A stretch of DNA of 64,000 bases, from the NCBI GenBank assembly GCA_039881145.1, contig JAYKKI010000038.1, forward strand, positions 3,280,001 to 3,344,000, read 5' to 3'. The position numbers and the translations under genes are program-made. The notes under the pieces were generated by a model. The model was given only the letters and a program-made list of their open reading frames with translations. It was not told the DNA's origin and did no database searches. This DNA is from Druceiella hillmani (lineage: Eukaryota > Arthropoda > Insecta > Lepidoptera > Hepialidae). Of this stretch, positions 36,230 to 51,519 are shown one piece after another. Numbering within the stretch: position 1 is the first letter of the stretch; every line of letters starts with the position of its first letter.

Positions 36230-37304
36230 TTGACCATAGACTTCAACCATAAACAAAATAGTACATATGTGTGTGTACATATGTGTGTGTGTCAAACGCA
36301 TGTATTTCTAATAAAATCTATATATCTCTTTCTATGTAAAAATATTAGCTTTCAGCACTCTTCTCCATATAAACTTTAAGTGTGCCAAATTTCATACTCC
36401 TCCGGACGTGTAATTTTCGTAAAAAGGAGTATAAAGGTTTTGCTTCGCATATTAATATTTTGGTTATTATTAACCTTTAAATTATGGTTATTATTAACCA
36501 TTAGAAAATTTAATAATATTTTATTAAATCGTAATAACTCTAATTTCAGATAAAAGGTCATTTTTTTTACTACTATATATGGGAAAATAACAAAGTTAAA
36601 GCAATAACTTAGAAATTGTCTGGCAGATAAATTACAATGGAAAGCCAGCGGAAAAATAAAATTATGAACAACTCATATGTCAATATGTGTGTATATACAT
36701 GTGCGTGTGTGTGTCAAACGCATGGTAGTATGTGTAATGTTTTTTTTATTAATTTAATGTGTTTCTAATGCATTATTATATAAAAATTTTAGCTTTCCGT
36801 ACTCCTCCATACAAACTTTAACTGTGCCAAATTTCATACTCCTCCGTCCGCGTAATTTTCGTAAAAGAGGTACAACGTTTTTGCTTCACGTATTAATATT
36901 ATGATTATTATTAATAATGTTACATTAAATAATAACAACTGTAATTCTAGATAAAAGATCAAATTTTTTACTATTATATATGAGAAAATAGCAAAGTTGA
37001 AGCACAATAACTTGCGAACTGTCTGGCAGATAAACTACAATGGAAAGCCAGCGGAAAAATAAAACTATAGACTACTCATATGTCAATTGTATGTATATAC
37101 ATGTGTGTGTCAAATGCATGGTAGTGTGTGTAATGTTTTATTTATTGATTTAATGTACTTTATAAGCATTATTATTGAAAAACATTAGCGTTCTGCACTT
37201 CTCCTACATATAAACTATAAGTATGCCAAATTTCATACTCCTCCGTCCGCGCAATTTTCGTAAAAAAGGGTCCAAAGTTTTTGCTTCACGTATTAATATA
37301 TAGA
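36230..37304. repeat. Helitron 2 5' region: three tandem 400-440-bp repeats
   Basis: CCAAATTTCATACTCCTCC occurs at 36385, 36827 and 37226 (spacing 442 and 399). TGTCAAACGCATG-like and CTGGCAGATAAA-C-TACAATGG blocks recur with similar spacing. Only the outermost copy (37226-37304) carries the terminal TATATAGA end; the inner two end in ATATTAATATT and continue into the next repeat. The unit is therefore a duplicated Helitron left end, from tandem amplification or repeated capture. Confidence 0.85.
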
Positions 37305-37877
37305 TAGAGTATAAAAAGCTTAATTTTGATTCTGGACTAAGTTCGAGGGAAAATTAGAAAATAAAAAAGAAATATTTCAAGGTTTTCGTGTAGGGTGTTA
37401 GATGAAAGCTTACTGAGGCACGAATTCAACCATACATATGAAATTGTTTTTAAGTTTTTTTAAACGTTTTTTGGAAAAAACGCTTAAAAATTACTATCCG
37501 TCGTCCTTTTTACTGGAAGGATTGTTCGGAAAAATCTGAAACAATTAACGAATATTCTGAATTAGATATGGATTGAAAGAAAATTATCAGTGTGATTAAT
37601 TTTTATAGATAAATTAGTAGGTTATGTCTCTATAAATGCTGAAACATTATTTTTAGAAAAAAAATGTATACTACAAAAATATTTCTCACGATATAAGGGA
37701 ACAACTGTAGTCCTTACACATTTTTTTTAATTTTCACATACATGAATTGATACGGCGGTGTTCGGCGGCGAGTAGCGGTAGATGGGCCGGCTTAATGCAC
37801 GAAATTGGTGTGCATTATTGTTAATATTTAAGTAAGGGGAGGGGCCCCCCCCCTCCCTGATGGTACGGAACACTAAT
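37305..37877. repeat. Lepidopteran-type interspersed repeat, right part (split by Helitron 2)
   Basis: Resumes at the T following the Helitron target and ends with TACGGAACACTAAT. The 13-mer ACGGAACACTAAT is identical at the start of the left part (31557-31569) and here (37865-37877). A GC palindrome-like block, GGGGAGGGGCCCC plus further C and TCCC, lies at about 37836-37857. Non-coding. Confidence 0.55.
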
Positions 37878-37879
37878 TG

Positions 37880-40800
37880 TGCAAGTACAGCTTACACCTG
37901 ACCGATTTTTTATGTAGTTCTAGCGATTTAGCAACGACTGAAATTATTTTTCTTGTTTTTACGAAATTAATAAACGATGTATTTCTATCGATCCCTCTTT
38001 CAAAATCTTTATTTTTATTACCTGTAAAAACGTCTATTTTAGAATATTCCACGAAGTGACGGTGTTTTCTAAACTTTTATTTTTTTCTTTGTCGGTTTTT
38101 AATTTGGAAAAGTTAAATGTACCTATACCCTTTATTGATTTTGCTTTTTCTATATTAACTGGTTGATTCGACATATTTCCGTAATGTTCCATAATATAAA
38201 GTCTCAGTGTAGTTTAGTCAGAAGAGAACAATTAGACATCACCATCTTTTCACCATATCTGAATTAGTCATGGAAGTGCTTGTGACCTGCTTACTTAATG
38301 CAAGATATTATAGTTTGGTTCTTAGTATATTTCTCTTTTACGTGGTTTTCCTGCTAAATTACGTCGTTACTTCGGTCTGGCTCGGTAGACTCATACAGAC
38401 TATTTGAGCTAATGAGGTAATACATATAACCGTTTTATTGCCGCTACATTGTTTATGGGCGGTATCTCTGTCGCAGCCGTGAGTGGAATTAATGTATGAT
38501 ATTTTTATCTATACCTCTAGAATCTTACGATTTGGCTAGGCAATAATGACGTAAGTGTCATGAGTTTGACATCTCGCTTTGTAGCAATCCATTAGTAACC
38601 GCAGTGTTGTAGATGGCAAATTGTATGTTCTTGAATAAAAAAAAATATTCTGTCAAACTAATTTTTTCGTAATACTGCAATGATGTTAAGAATCAGGTTA
38701 CAGCTTTTGTGATAATTTAAAAAGCTGTGTATGCGGGTCGGTGAAGTAGTGTAAATGAAATTAAGAGCTTTTCGTAACGTCGCCTCACCAACGTTTAATT
38801 TCATCGACTAGTGAAAAATTAATTAAGGTGTACTACTGTAAATAGTTTTGACAAGTGTTAGTTATATAGACAAGTTGTGCAGTTTTGAAATAAACAATTG
38901 TCACCGACCGGCTTTTTTTTTAATTGTCATTATCTGATATTATCACGCCGGCGTACGTAATGTATCTAGTCTTTATCAGATAGTTCTCTTTGTATTGTTG
39001 TTTTGCACTCTTGGATACCGTTCTGAAACATCTTTATAATGTCGTTAATTCCATCGATCCGTCCACTACATCTCGCAGTTTCTATAATTTTGGAGCTGCA
39101 TCGCGCGTGCACGAAATTTTGTAAGTAGATGCATCAGAAGCTATATCAATCGATATGTAAGAAAATACTATTTTGTCTTACACGTGAAGTGGGGTTGGGC
39201 ATTGTTTGTTCACGTGTGGGGAAACGTCTTCCAGAATGAACTTTAGGTTTGTTATTTTTTTATTTTTTAAATCCGCTGCGAAATCTTATGCTTCAAACCG
39301 ACGTGTAATGTCACCCACTTACCTTTATTTTTTCAAGTATGAATTTGAAAAATCAAAATAAATAGTACAATTGTGAATACAAACTAGCTAGATAGATTAG
39401 AGCAATCGAATCAAATAATTTCGTTTAACTTGCATCAACAATTTTAAGAGATGTACATAACCACCGATCCTTACTTTATGCGGCTTTCGACATGCATTTT
39501 ATCGTTTCTTTTCTATTCATGTATTAGTTTATTCCTCTAATGGCGTATCTAACATTTAAGATTATTTTCTAAAAATGTGCAGGTATTAGTAAAATATTTA
39601 GCATTGATTAACTTAAAAATGATATTTTTGTGTAAGTAGTCACTGTGGGATGTCTTTATATATTTTTTTAATTTTTAAATTTTGTTATATTCCTGAGAGA
39701 AATAGTGAAAATTATGATTTTATTAATAAATCATATGAAGCACGTGTTTATGTGAAAAGTGTGTAGATTCGACATCATTTTAGGGATTAGTGATTAAACA
39801 AGCAGATTATTACTTCATGTGATACAAGCCGCTTGTTCTTGTTTCGACACATAAGCTTGGTCTATAAATTCCGTGCTCATTTTGGCACTTCATAGTGGTT
39901 TCGAGTGCTATTTGAGTTCTACGGCGAGTGGGGTGAATCATTTGAAAAACGTAGAGCGAGAAGGTAAGGAATTCGATTAGGTAACTGTGGTTTCGGTGGA
40001 TGATTTATCATTAAAATCTTACGAATGTCGCTCCGCTTTTGAGATACGGCGTTTAAACGATTGCGTGGCGAAGAAATATATTTTGACGTTGTTTCTATCG
40101 ACTGGCGCGAACTTTTCATATAATGTATGCACTTCACATTTCAGTCGTTCTCTATTAACCCTTTTTATTAAAACTATTGAAAATCACGTTCATAAATTAA
40201 TTGTTATGTTATATTTTTATAAACAAGTTTACGTCTGACAATTCTTTATTTTAATTTATTTAGTTACGTAGGGAAGAAGATGAAGGTGAATTTCTAATCA
40301 TTGCTACAGGTGACAGTGGCAATAAATGTTTATCTCACTTTTCAGTCTCAATTCGAAAAAGATATAAATAAGTTAAAGGAGTAATTACAACCATATAAAT
40401 GTTATTCCTGTATGTAAAACAATTATAATTAAAAAACATATAAAATGTTATTCCTGTAGGTAAAAAAATTATGCAAATAACTAATAATTAAAATGTATAA
40501 TAATTATTACTTCTGAGTGATAAAAATATATAAATTCTACTTCAGCTAAGGTGCATTAGACTGTTCAGCGACGGACCGCGAGATCAATTAGAAACCTCAA
40601 ATACCTTCCAGCCTTTAAATTATTTGTGACACAATTTCTTCGTGAAATTTTTGTCGAGTGCTACTTCCACCTCCATTGAGGAATTAGATTTTATAGTCGG
40701 TAAACATTAAGTATGACTTTTTAAATTTTACTTTTGTGTTTATTAATTTACGGTACTTTACTCGACTAAAAATAGAGCTTGTTGTGAGTTTTTCGAATGA

Positions 40801-40937
40801 TTGTGCTGGAAGAATTGTTATATGTTCTTGGTCTAGTTTTCCAGGAAGAGCAAAATAGACAAAGGTCGTTTTCGCACTTTTTAGTTGCACGCTAGTCGCA
40901 TATCCGTCAAAATGTTTTAAAAAAACCTTTATGCGAG
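37880..40937. other. AT-rich non-coding stretch
   Basis: Short frames (37877-38059, 39919-40238, 40684-40890) have no recognisable domains. No transposon termini were identified. Confidence 0.35.
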
Positions 40938-41599
40938 TTTCGTAGTTGCGAATCTATAAAACTATGTCGTGTGTTGGAAGGGTGGAAAACAAAAGTTGTT
41001 CGGTTTCGTAGTTGCGAATCTATAAAACTATGTCGTGTGTTGGAAGGGTGGAAAACAAAAGTAGTTCGGTTTCGTAGTTGCGAATCTATAAAACTATGTC
41101 GTGTGTTGGAAGGGTGGAAAACAAAAGTAGTTCGGTTTCGTAGTTGCGAATCTATAAAACTATGTCGTGTGTTGGAAGGGTGGAAAACAAAAGTAGTTCG
41201 GTTTCGTAGTTGCGAATCTATAAAACTATGTCGTGTGTTGGAAGGGTGGAAAACAAAAGTAGTTCGGTTTCGTAGTTGCGAATCTATAAAACTATGTCGT
41301 GTGTTGGAAGGGTGGAAAACAAAAGTAGTTCGGTTTCGTAGTTGCGAATCTATAAAACTATGTCGTGTGTTGGAAGGGTGGAAAACAAAAGTAGTTCGGT
41401 TTCGTAGTTGCGAATCTATAAAACTATGTCGTGTGTTGGAAGGGTGGAAAACAAAAGTAGTTCGGTTTCGTAGTTGCGAATCTATAAAACTGTGTCGTGT
41501 GTTGGAAGGGTGGAAAACAAAAGTAGTTCGGTTTCGTAGTTGCGAATCTATAAAACTATGTCGTGTGTTGGAAGGGTGGAAAACAAAAGTAGTTCGGTT
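40938..41599. repeat. 66-bp minisatellite, 10 copies
   Basis: TTTCGTAGTTGCGAATCTAT begins at 40938, 41004 and every 66 bp to 41532, giving ten units. Only isolated differences were seen: GTTGTTCGG for GTAGTTCGG in unit 1 and ACTGTGTCG for ACTATGTCG in unit 9. The copies are essentially identical, so amplification is recent. Because 66 is divisible by 3, any frame open in one unit stays open across the array, giving long frames on both strands (215 and 232 codons, 22-residue repeats). Neither has a recognisable domain, and coding is unlikely. Confidence 0.97.
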
Positions 41600-43319
41600 A
41601 AACAAATTTTCACGTTAAATTAAAAATATTGTCGAGCCATTATTGTTTAAATAAAATTTTTATTTCAACGTCGTTGAATATCCTAATTTGTAGATTATAA
41701 AGCATGCTTTATTTAAATTTGTTCGTACACAACGAAAATTTAGCGGAATTTCCTAAAAAACAATACTGATTTCAGTATGGTGTTTTTACAAGAATTCGAT
41801 GAGGCAATTCGTAAACGCCTCATCTTACCCAGCCTTAGAATGCAGGAAGGAGTGCCGCCGGCCGTTCCCGCGAACCCTCACATTGCCAACGTTTTCTGCA
41901 AACTTTCACCGCTCGACTCCGAAATGCACAATCGCAAATTCTATTGTGCGGCGCTATCGATACCTCTTCTCAGGTCTTTTAAATAACAATGAATGAAATC
42001 TTGCTGTTAAATTAACCACCGAGACTTGTTTTTTTTGGCTGAAACAGTGTTTAATTATACTTATTTATGCAATATAAGACGATATCAAAAATAGTTGTTT
42101 CTAAAATACGAGTAGACGTATTATAGTAACGTAGATTCGAACCAAAATGATTTGAATTTAATAGCGGTGAAATTGTTAAACTTCATATTGGGTATTCATT
42201 GAGCGAAAGATAACGAAAGAAGAAATTATTATAGAAAATAAAAAGAAGAATAGTTTATTTAGGATGTTTATATTACATTAGAGCTGCGGTTAAGGCGAAG
42301 GCCAAAAAATATTTTTAGTTCTACGCAATTTGTATAAGTGATATCTCAATTTGACTACTGGATCTCGCTGTGGCCCGGAGCAATTAATAACCCCAAGAAC
42401 AGGCGGTTTTCGCCTTTGGAGGGTTAATAACATTTTAATTGGATTTTATTGTAAATGTAACATTAAGTGGTTTTTGATATGTGACCCGTAAAAGAGGTCG
42501 ATTATAACTTATGTATCATACAATGAGTAAATTAATAAAACCTTTTATAGAAATGTTTCTGTTATCTATAATTTATATACTAATTAATCAAAAACTGTCA
42601 AAAATAGTATTCAATGTCAAATCTAAATCTAATAGAAATATTTTTTCATTTTAATATGTATAGAAATGTCATAACATGATATGTGCTGATGATCGTTACT
42701 TTTTATTTAAATTTATAGTTAATTATGGTAATTTTATGTATCCTAAGAGGACTATAAAAAAATTAATTATACCTTAAAAGGAAAAAAGGGAAAAAATGGT
42801 CATGCCAATTTTAGATTTTATATTTGAGAATTTATATCCGCTTTATGGAATAATGATAATTGGGCCCAGTTTTCCAAATTGGGGGCAACACAATTTTAAA
42901 ATTAAGTGTCATGCACATACCATTCTTTACACACAAAATGATTTTTTATTGAGTTATAATCAGCATTATTCTATCTGGTCATATCTCCGAAACCATTCCC
43001 CCCTCTGCTTCATTTGAACTTTTTAGGTTAATATCATATAATGTTTAGACCACAATTTAATTAAATATGTTGGTCCCTGGAAAGGATGATTTTTAGTAAC
43101 TTTTATTTAAATGTCTCCACACCACTATTACTACTTAACACTTACCTCTGAGGTTTGAATGTATAGACAGATAAAGCGCCTTAAAAATCATACGAGTATA
43201 CGTTTAATGAAATGAACATTTATCAAAATTATAATGGATAATGAACTGATGCTGTACGGGAGTGTTTATTAAACTGATTGATGGGAATCATCCCACAAAT
43301 TTTTTAATATTTCATATTC
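41600..43319. other. Non-coding stretch
   Basis: Two overlapping frames at 41777-41996 run through a short GC-rich patch (about 41835-41930) without a recognisable domain. The patch GGCCCGGAGC...GGCGGTTTTCGCC near 42373-42415 is also unassigned. Confidence 0.35.
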
Positions 43320-43805
43320 AGCTATCTTTAGAATTTGTTATTTAATTAGAGGATATAAGAAATATTGGAGGCAAATTAAAACTTTCTACAGAAAAGCCTT
43401 TTCGAAATAGATATAGGAACAAAATAAGTCTAAAAATGGCAAACTTGATGATCCATTAAATTGTCGTTTTTCAGCGAAAAAAATATTAAAAAATCGGTGT
43501 GTTCTTCTCAAATAAAAATATTTTCAATAACACCCACAGCTTATTGAGGAACAAAATTGGTCTTTCTCTTTACATTTACGGGAGCTCCCTCGAAATATAT
43601 TTTTTAAGTCACATTAAATAATATTAGTCTCGGACCAAGTAAGTATATATATTATATGTGAATTCAAGTTTCTGTCTTATTTCGTTTAGAAGTTAGAAGT
43701 TTCTGAGAGACAGACAGGTAGACAGTCGGACGGATGGACGGATGGAAGACATTGCTACAACAATAGGGTTCCGTTGGAACCCTTTGGGTACGGAACCTAA
43801 AAAAT
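43320..43805. repeat. Lepidopteran-type interspersed repeat with GACAGACAGG tract
   Basis: The 3' part has GAGAGACAGACAGGTAGACA, then GGACGGATGGACGGATGG, then GGGTTCCGTTGGAACCCTTT and TACGGAACCTAAAAAA at about 43705-43804. This order (tetranucleotide-like GACG/GACA tract, then TTCCG and TACGGAAC) is a recurrent lepidopteran repeat signature from memory. The embedded GGGTTCC-GTT-GGAACCC is a perfect 7-bp inverted repeat. The 5' boundary is uncertain. Confidence 0.55.
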
Positions 43806-44469
43806 GAATGGATAAAGCAAAGGGTACTCGAATTTGATCAATATCGCCATAAGAACAGAATAAATAACAATAATCGCAATATATTCCAAAACTATTTACG
43901 TTTGCCTTAAAAGTCACTATGGAGTACAACTGTTCTAGCTGTGAGTATGTGAAGGTTCATACATCCTGTTCTGTGCGCCATAAACAATACCTATGTATAC
44001 CATATTATAAGAGAACGTTTATAATATGACACACATCATTTTAGGTCGTAATAAGTTCGAATTATCCGTACGATATCGCGGAGCGGTATAAGAAAATACA
44101 ATAGAACTTCTTTTGTTTTTTTCATTTTTAGTTAATGTTTTTGAAATTAATAGCATTTTAAAATAAGTGCTTTAAGTGGATTAGGGAAATCCAGGTCGAA
44201 CTTTTTTGTTCTCTTTGTTCATTAGAGTACGTGATTTTTAAATATGTATGTATGAATATATACGTACTTTCGTACGCTATATATTTTGTTTAAACTTTTT
44301 TATCCTTCGATTGCCGGACTAAACTACTTCACTAAAGTTCTACTGAAATTCGTTATAGTTAGTTTTGTATAAATTATTATAATCAATTATTTAATTAGAT
44401 TCTACATATTCAGTGATTTAGTACCGCGTACGTCATATATAGCACTTTAGTACTCTCTAGTCAAAATCT

Positions 44470-44506
44470 ATTTTTATCTGATCCGACACGCACTTGGCCG
44501 GTTTTA
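44470..44506. repeat. Repeat 3'-end signature (CGCACTTGGCCGG)
   Basis: CCGACACGCACTTGGCCGGT followed by TTTAAT matches the 3' end that I recall for a widespread lepidopteran repeat. A related CGCACTTGGCCGCTG lies near 29255. Only this short tail is recognisable. Confidence 0.45.
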
Positions 44507-48690
<4,184 letters not shown>

Positions 48691-49774
48691 AAAGTATGAC
48701 ACGATATATACGAATTCTCGTAAAATATAATAGTGAGAGTTTTAAATAATTGCAGATAGTTAACGAGTTGGTATTTATGAATTTTTTTTAAACCAAGGAA
48801 AAGGTTATGGAACTTTTTGAAAGGTGATAATGGAATTATAGTTATTTAAGTTAAGGACAATTTAAGATAATTAACACTTTAACATTCGCTCGTGAGAGCA
48901 ATATTGTTTTATCTGGCGGAATGGTTTCAAAATTTCACTCTGCGGAAAAAACAAACGAAATTTTTATTTTTTTTTGAAAAGGTTTCAGTACCGTGAACTT
49001 TTATCAGCGAATGTGATAATAACGGCATAACAAGTTGGATAATAATTAATTTTCTAAGCATTAGGCATATTCAAGTAAATTTACTCCTCAAATTCATAGA
49101 AAGCATTAATTACCTCGTGACCTTTTTGATTGGGCCACATTCATTTTCACGCATTTTATGTTGTCATATCGCCAAGTTAATCGACGTTACATGTACATTC
49201 CTTCAAAAGTTTTTTTATCATTCGGGATAAATTTCTCGCGCTAAGTGTATTTATTTATCATTAGTAGTTCATATCTTGCGAATTTAATACACAGTGCATA
49301 AGAGATTGAATAAGCTTAACCAAAGATGTACGTATAGCGTTTTATTCCCTAATAGCGATTCTATCGATCTTCGCTTATTATATTCGTTAATTAAAAAGTA
49401 AGAATTATTTACTGTGTACACTTTTCTAAATGATCCCTCGCAAAAATGTTAACATGCCTCCGATAAAAACTATCGATATCAATATGCTAATTGTGGATGT
49501 CAGATATGATGTTACAACATTTTAACATTTACAATTCGGTTATGCTCCGTTTTATCTGCGTATCTACTTGTTAGCATTCCAGTTCATATTTTGATTTACC
49601 TCTTTGATCCAAAAATTATGTTAATTTGTATACAGCTAAATCTTTCCCAAGAAATACAGTATCGATTGACATAAAATATTGATTGATTACATATTAGTTT
49701 AAAAATCGTTAGAGTTTTCGAGGTAGCCTCGAAATTACGGGCAGATAAATATATCCAAACTTTATTTCATATAG
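48691..49774. other. AT-rich non-coding stretch
   Basis: No open frame or repeat of note. Composition rises sharply in GC at its right edge. Confidence 0.35.
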
Positions 49775-50070
49775 TGTATCGGCGACCAGTCGAGCGGTCT
49801 CGTGCGGCACTTGCATGCGCAATATCGCGTTGCCGCCCTGTCTGTCCGGACGATGACTCGGTAGTGGCGGCGACGTAGTTATTGTCTCAAAATAGTCGTT
49901 ACGTTTCTTGCATAGATCAGTCGGTCGTCTTTCACCGAATGTGTGTTAATTTGTATCGTTAGTGCATCGGCCCGCTGCGCTTATTAGCCCCGTCGCATCG
50001 CTCGGTGCATCGCGACTCTCAAAATATTTATTATGATTATAACGACTCCGTTTACTTCTATTACTGTACG
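49775..50070. other. GC-richer island 11
   Basis: A CpG-rich block with TTGCATGCGCAATATCGCG near 49811 and GCGGCGACGTAGTTATTGTC further on, bounded by AT-rich DNA. No coding match. Candidate regulatory or promoter DNA. Confidence 0.35.
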
Positions 50071-50607
50071 TACGTTCGGTGGATCGGTCTTTAATGTGTA
50101 AAGGTTCTCATTGGGTCGGATGTTTACTTAAATCAATTAGGCGGGCTAGAGATGAGGCTCGTTTATGCATTTAAATTGGTGAAATGTAAACAACTGAAGT
50201 CGTTAATATGTGTTAAGGCGTTAAACTTGAGTGAATGAATTAAGTTCCGGTTGGTTTTTGATCGAGTGTAATTTTCGTTTCTGAGAGTGCGTGTATGTAT
50301 ATTCAGGTTAGAAAGTGGAATGTGCGCGTATCCGCCTATGTATATTCAGGTTGCAAAGTTAAATGCGACAAAGCCGCGAAGAGATAATTCCTTTCTATTC
50401 CAATTATATATTGAAGAGAAAAATGAAAAGCGTTTTTACATAAGAAAACAATTAAGACCGTTTGTAAAATTAAAAAAGAAAGATCGGTATATGAATCACC
50501 CCGGAACCACCAAATACATTCTGAAATCGAAAAACGTTTTCAACTGTTCACTTCAGGATATTGAAAAGAATTATCTCTCCGCGGCTTTGTCAGTTTCAAC
50601 TTTACCC

Positions 50608-50680
50608 ATACATACACACACACGCATGCGCGCGCGCAAGCACACACGCACGCACGCACAAACTCACACACACACACACA
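50608..50680. repeat. CA/CG-rich imperfect microsatellite
   Basis: CACACA, GCGCGC and CGCACGCACG runs. A 165-codon frame (50287-50784) passes through it, but its repetitive half is microsatellite-encoded and the rest has no recognisable domain. Confidence 0.9.
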
Positions 50681-50859
50681 TGTTTGTGCGTACACGTGCG
50701 TATATTTCATGGAGACTATTCTATAATATATGTATATACATATTATTAGTCCGTAACCGTATTATTAGTCCCAAGTCAACGTAAATAACAGCATAACATA
50801 AATTGATCGTTTTCCAAAAACACCGGGACGGAACTCGTTTCGTGTTCTGTCTCGTTTTA

Positions 50860-51115
50860 AATGTCATTTTTATAATTTTTAATCGTTCACGCCCAGCTCC
50901 GGTCGAGCGGCGCGGCGGGCGCGTCGAAACCTCGGGCACATCCGTCCGGCCGGCGAGTCTTTCGATGAACATTCGACGCGCGTCCGCGGAACGGGTTAAT
51001 CCGGTCGCCATCGCCAAATGTCGCTGCGGCCTATATTTGCATGTTAATCGTGGTTCGCATCCGCGCAACAGGGCTGCCAGACTCCCAATACTGGTTCGAC
51101 GCCGTTTTGTCTGAT
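50860..51115. other. GC-richer island 12 with octamer-like site
   Basis: A GC-rich island with GAGCGGCGCGGCGGGCGCGT, ending in ATTTGCATGTTAAT (ATTTGCAT at 51035-51042). The same octamer-like word closes the island at 11040-11330. Frames on both strands are arginine/alanine-rich without domains. Candidate regulatory element. Confidence 0.35.
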
Positions 51116-51519
51116 CTAATTATAATTAAACGATCCAGACTACGAAATGTTTGATTTCCGTAATCATTAAATTCAATAATTAATTAAAAAAGGTACTCTT
51201 CGTGTTTTTTTTTCAAAGCAAAATCAGTGTCAATATGTATGTCATGTTCGATTGCCAATTTAGCTAAATTTGATAGTCTCAACGTGGACGTATTTGATTT
51301 TAGATAATTTTTAATTAACTTAATTTAGAGAAGCTTCCCTCGTAACTGGCGTTACTAATGACCGCTGTTAAGTATATTCTCAATATTATGGCAATATTTG
51401 GTAAGCCATCTTCAAGTATAGACTCAATAATATATTTTAATAAACTCAGTGACCTTGAGTTCCTTAAAGCTCTATTTTACAGTCTGGGTCTGTTGCAGTT
51501 ATTAAAGGCCGTAGACGTA

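Larger units (their letters stand above)
31697..37304 (-). mobile_element. Helitron 2, complete-length copy with both termini
   Basis: On the minus strand the element starts TCTATATATTAATACG at 37304 and ends CTAG at 31697-31700. It is preceded by A and followed by T, the AT target expected of Helitrons. An 8-bp perfect hairpin (31712-31719 with 31721-31728) lies 11 nt before CTAG, the standard 3' feature. About 5.6 kb long, it carries a Rep-helicase coding region (32033-36212) and a 5' region made of about 2.5 tandem repeats (36230-37304). It is inserted in an older repeat whose halves lie on either side. Coding decay makes it non-autonomous now. Confidence 0.92.

Noticed and set aside
40938..41599. 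CRISPR-like array
   Set aside because: Units abut directly with no unique spacers, and the host is a eukaryote.
40907..41618. Long open frames (232 and 215 codons) on both strands as protein genes
   Set aside because: They are the translation of a 66-bp tandem repeat whose length is divisible by three. No domain, no unique exon, and open equally on both strands.
42134..42143. tRNA B-box (GGTTCGAATC on the minus strand)
   Set aside because: No A-box, acceptor stem or anticodon arm can be formed around it.
42796..43017. 73-codon frame
   Set aside because: No domain and no splice or promoter context; typical of background frames here.
50287..50784. 165-codon open frame
   Set aside because: Its second half is a CA/CG microsatellite read as His/Thr/Arg, it has no ATG at the stated start, and there is no recognisable domain.
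51350..51362. ACTGGCGTTAC as the missing second end of the hAT element
   Set aside because: Three mismatches in 12 bases to the 53522 end and no matching flanking duplication.
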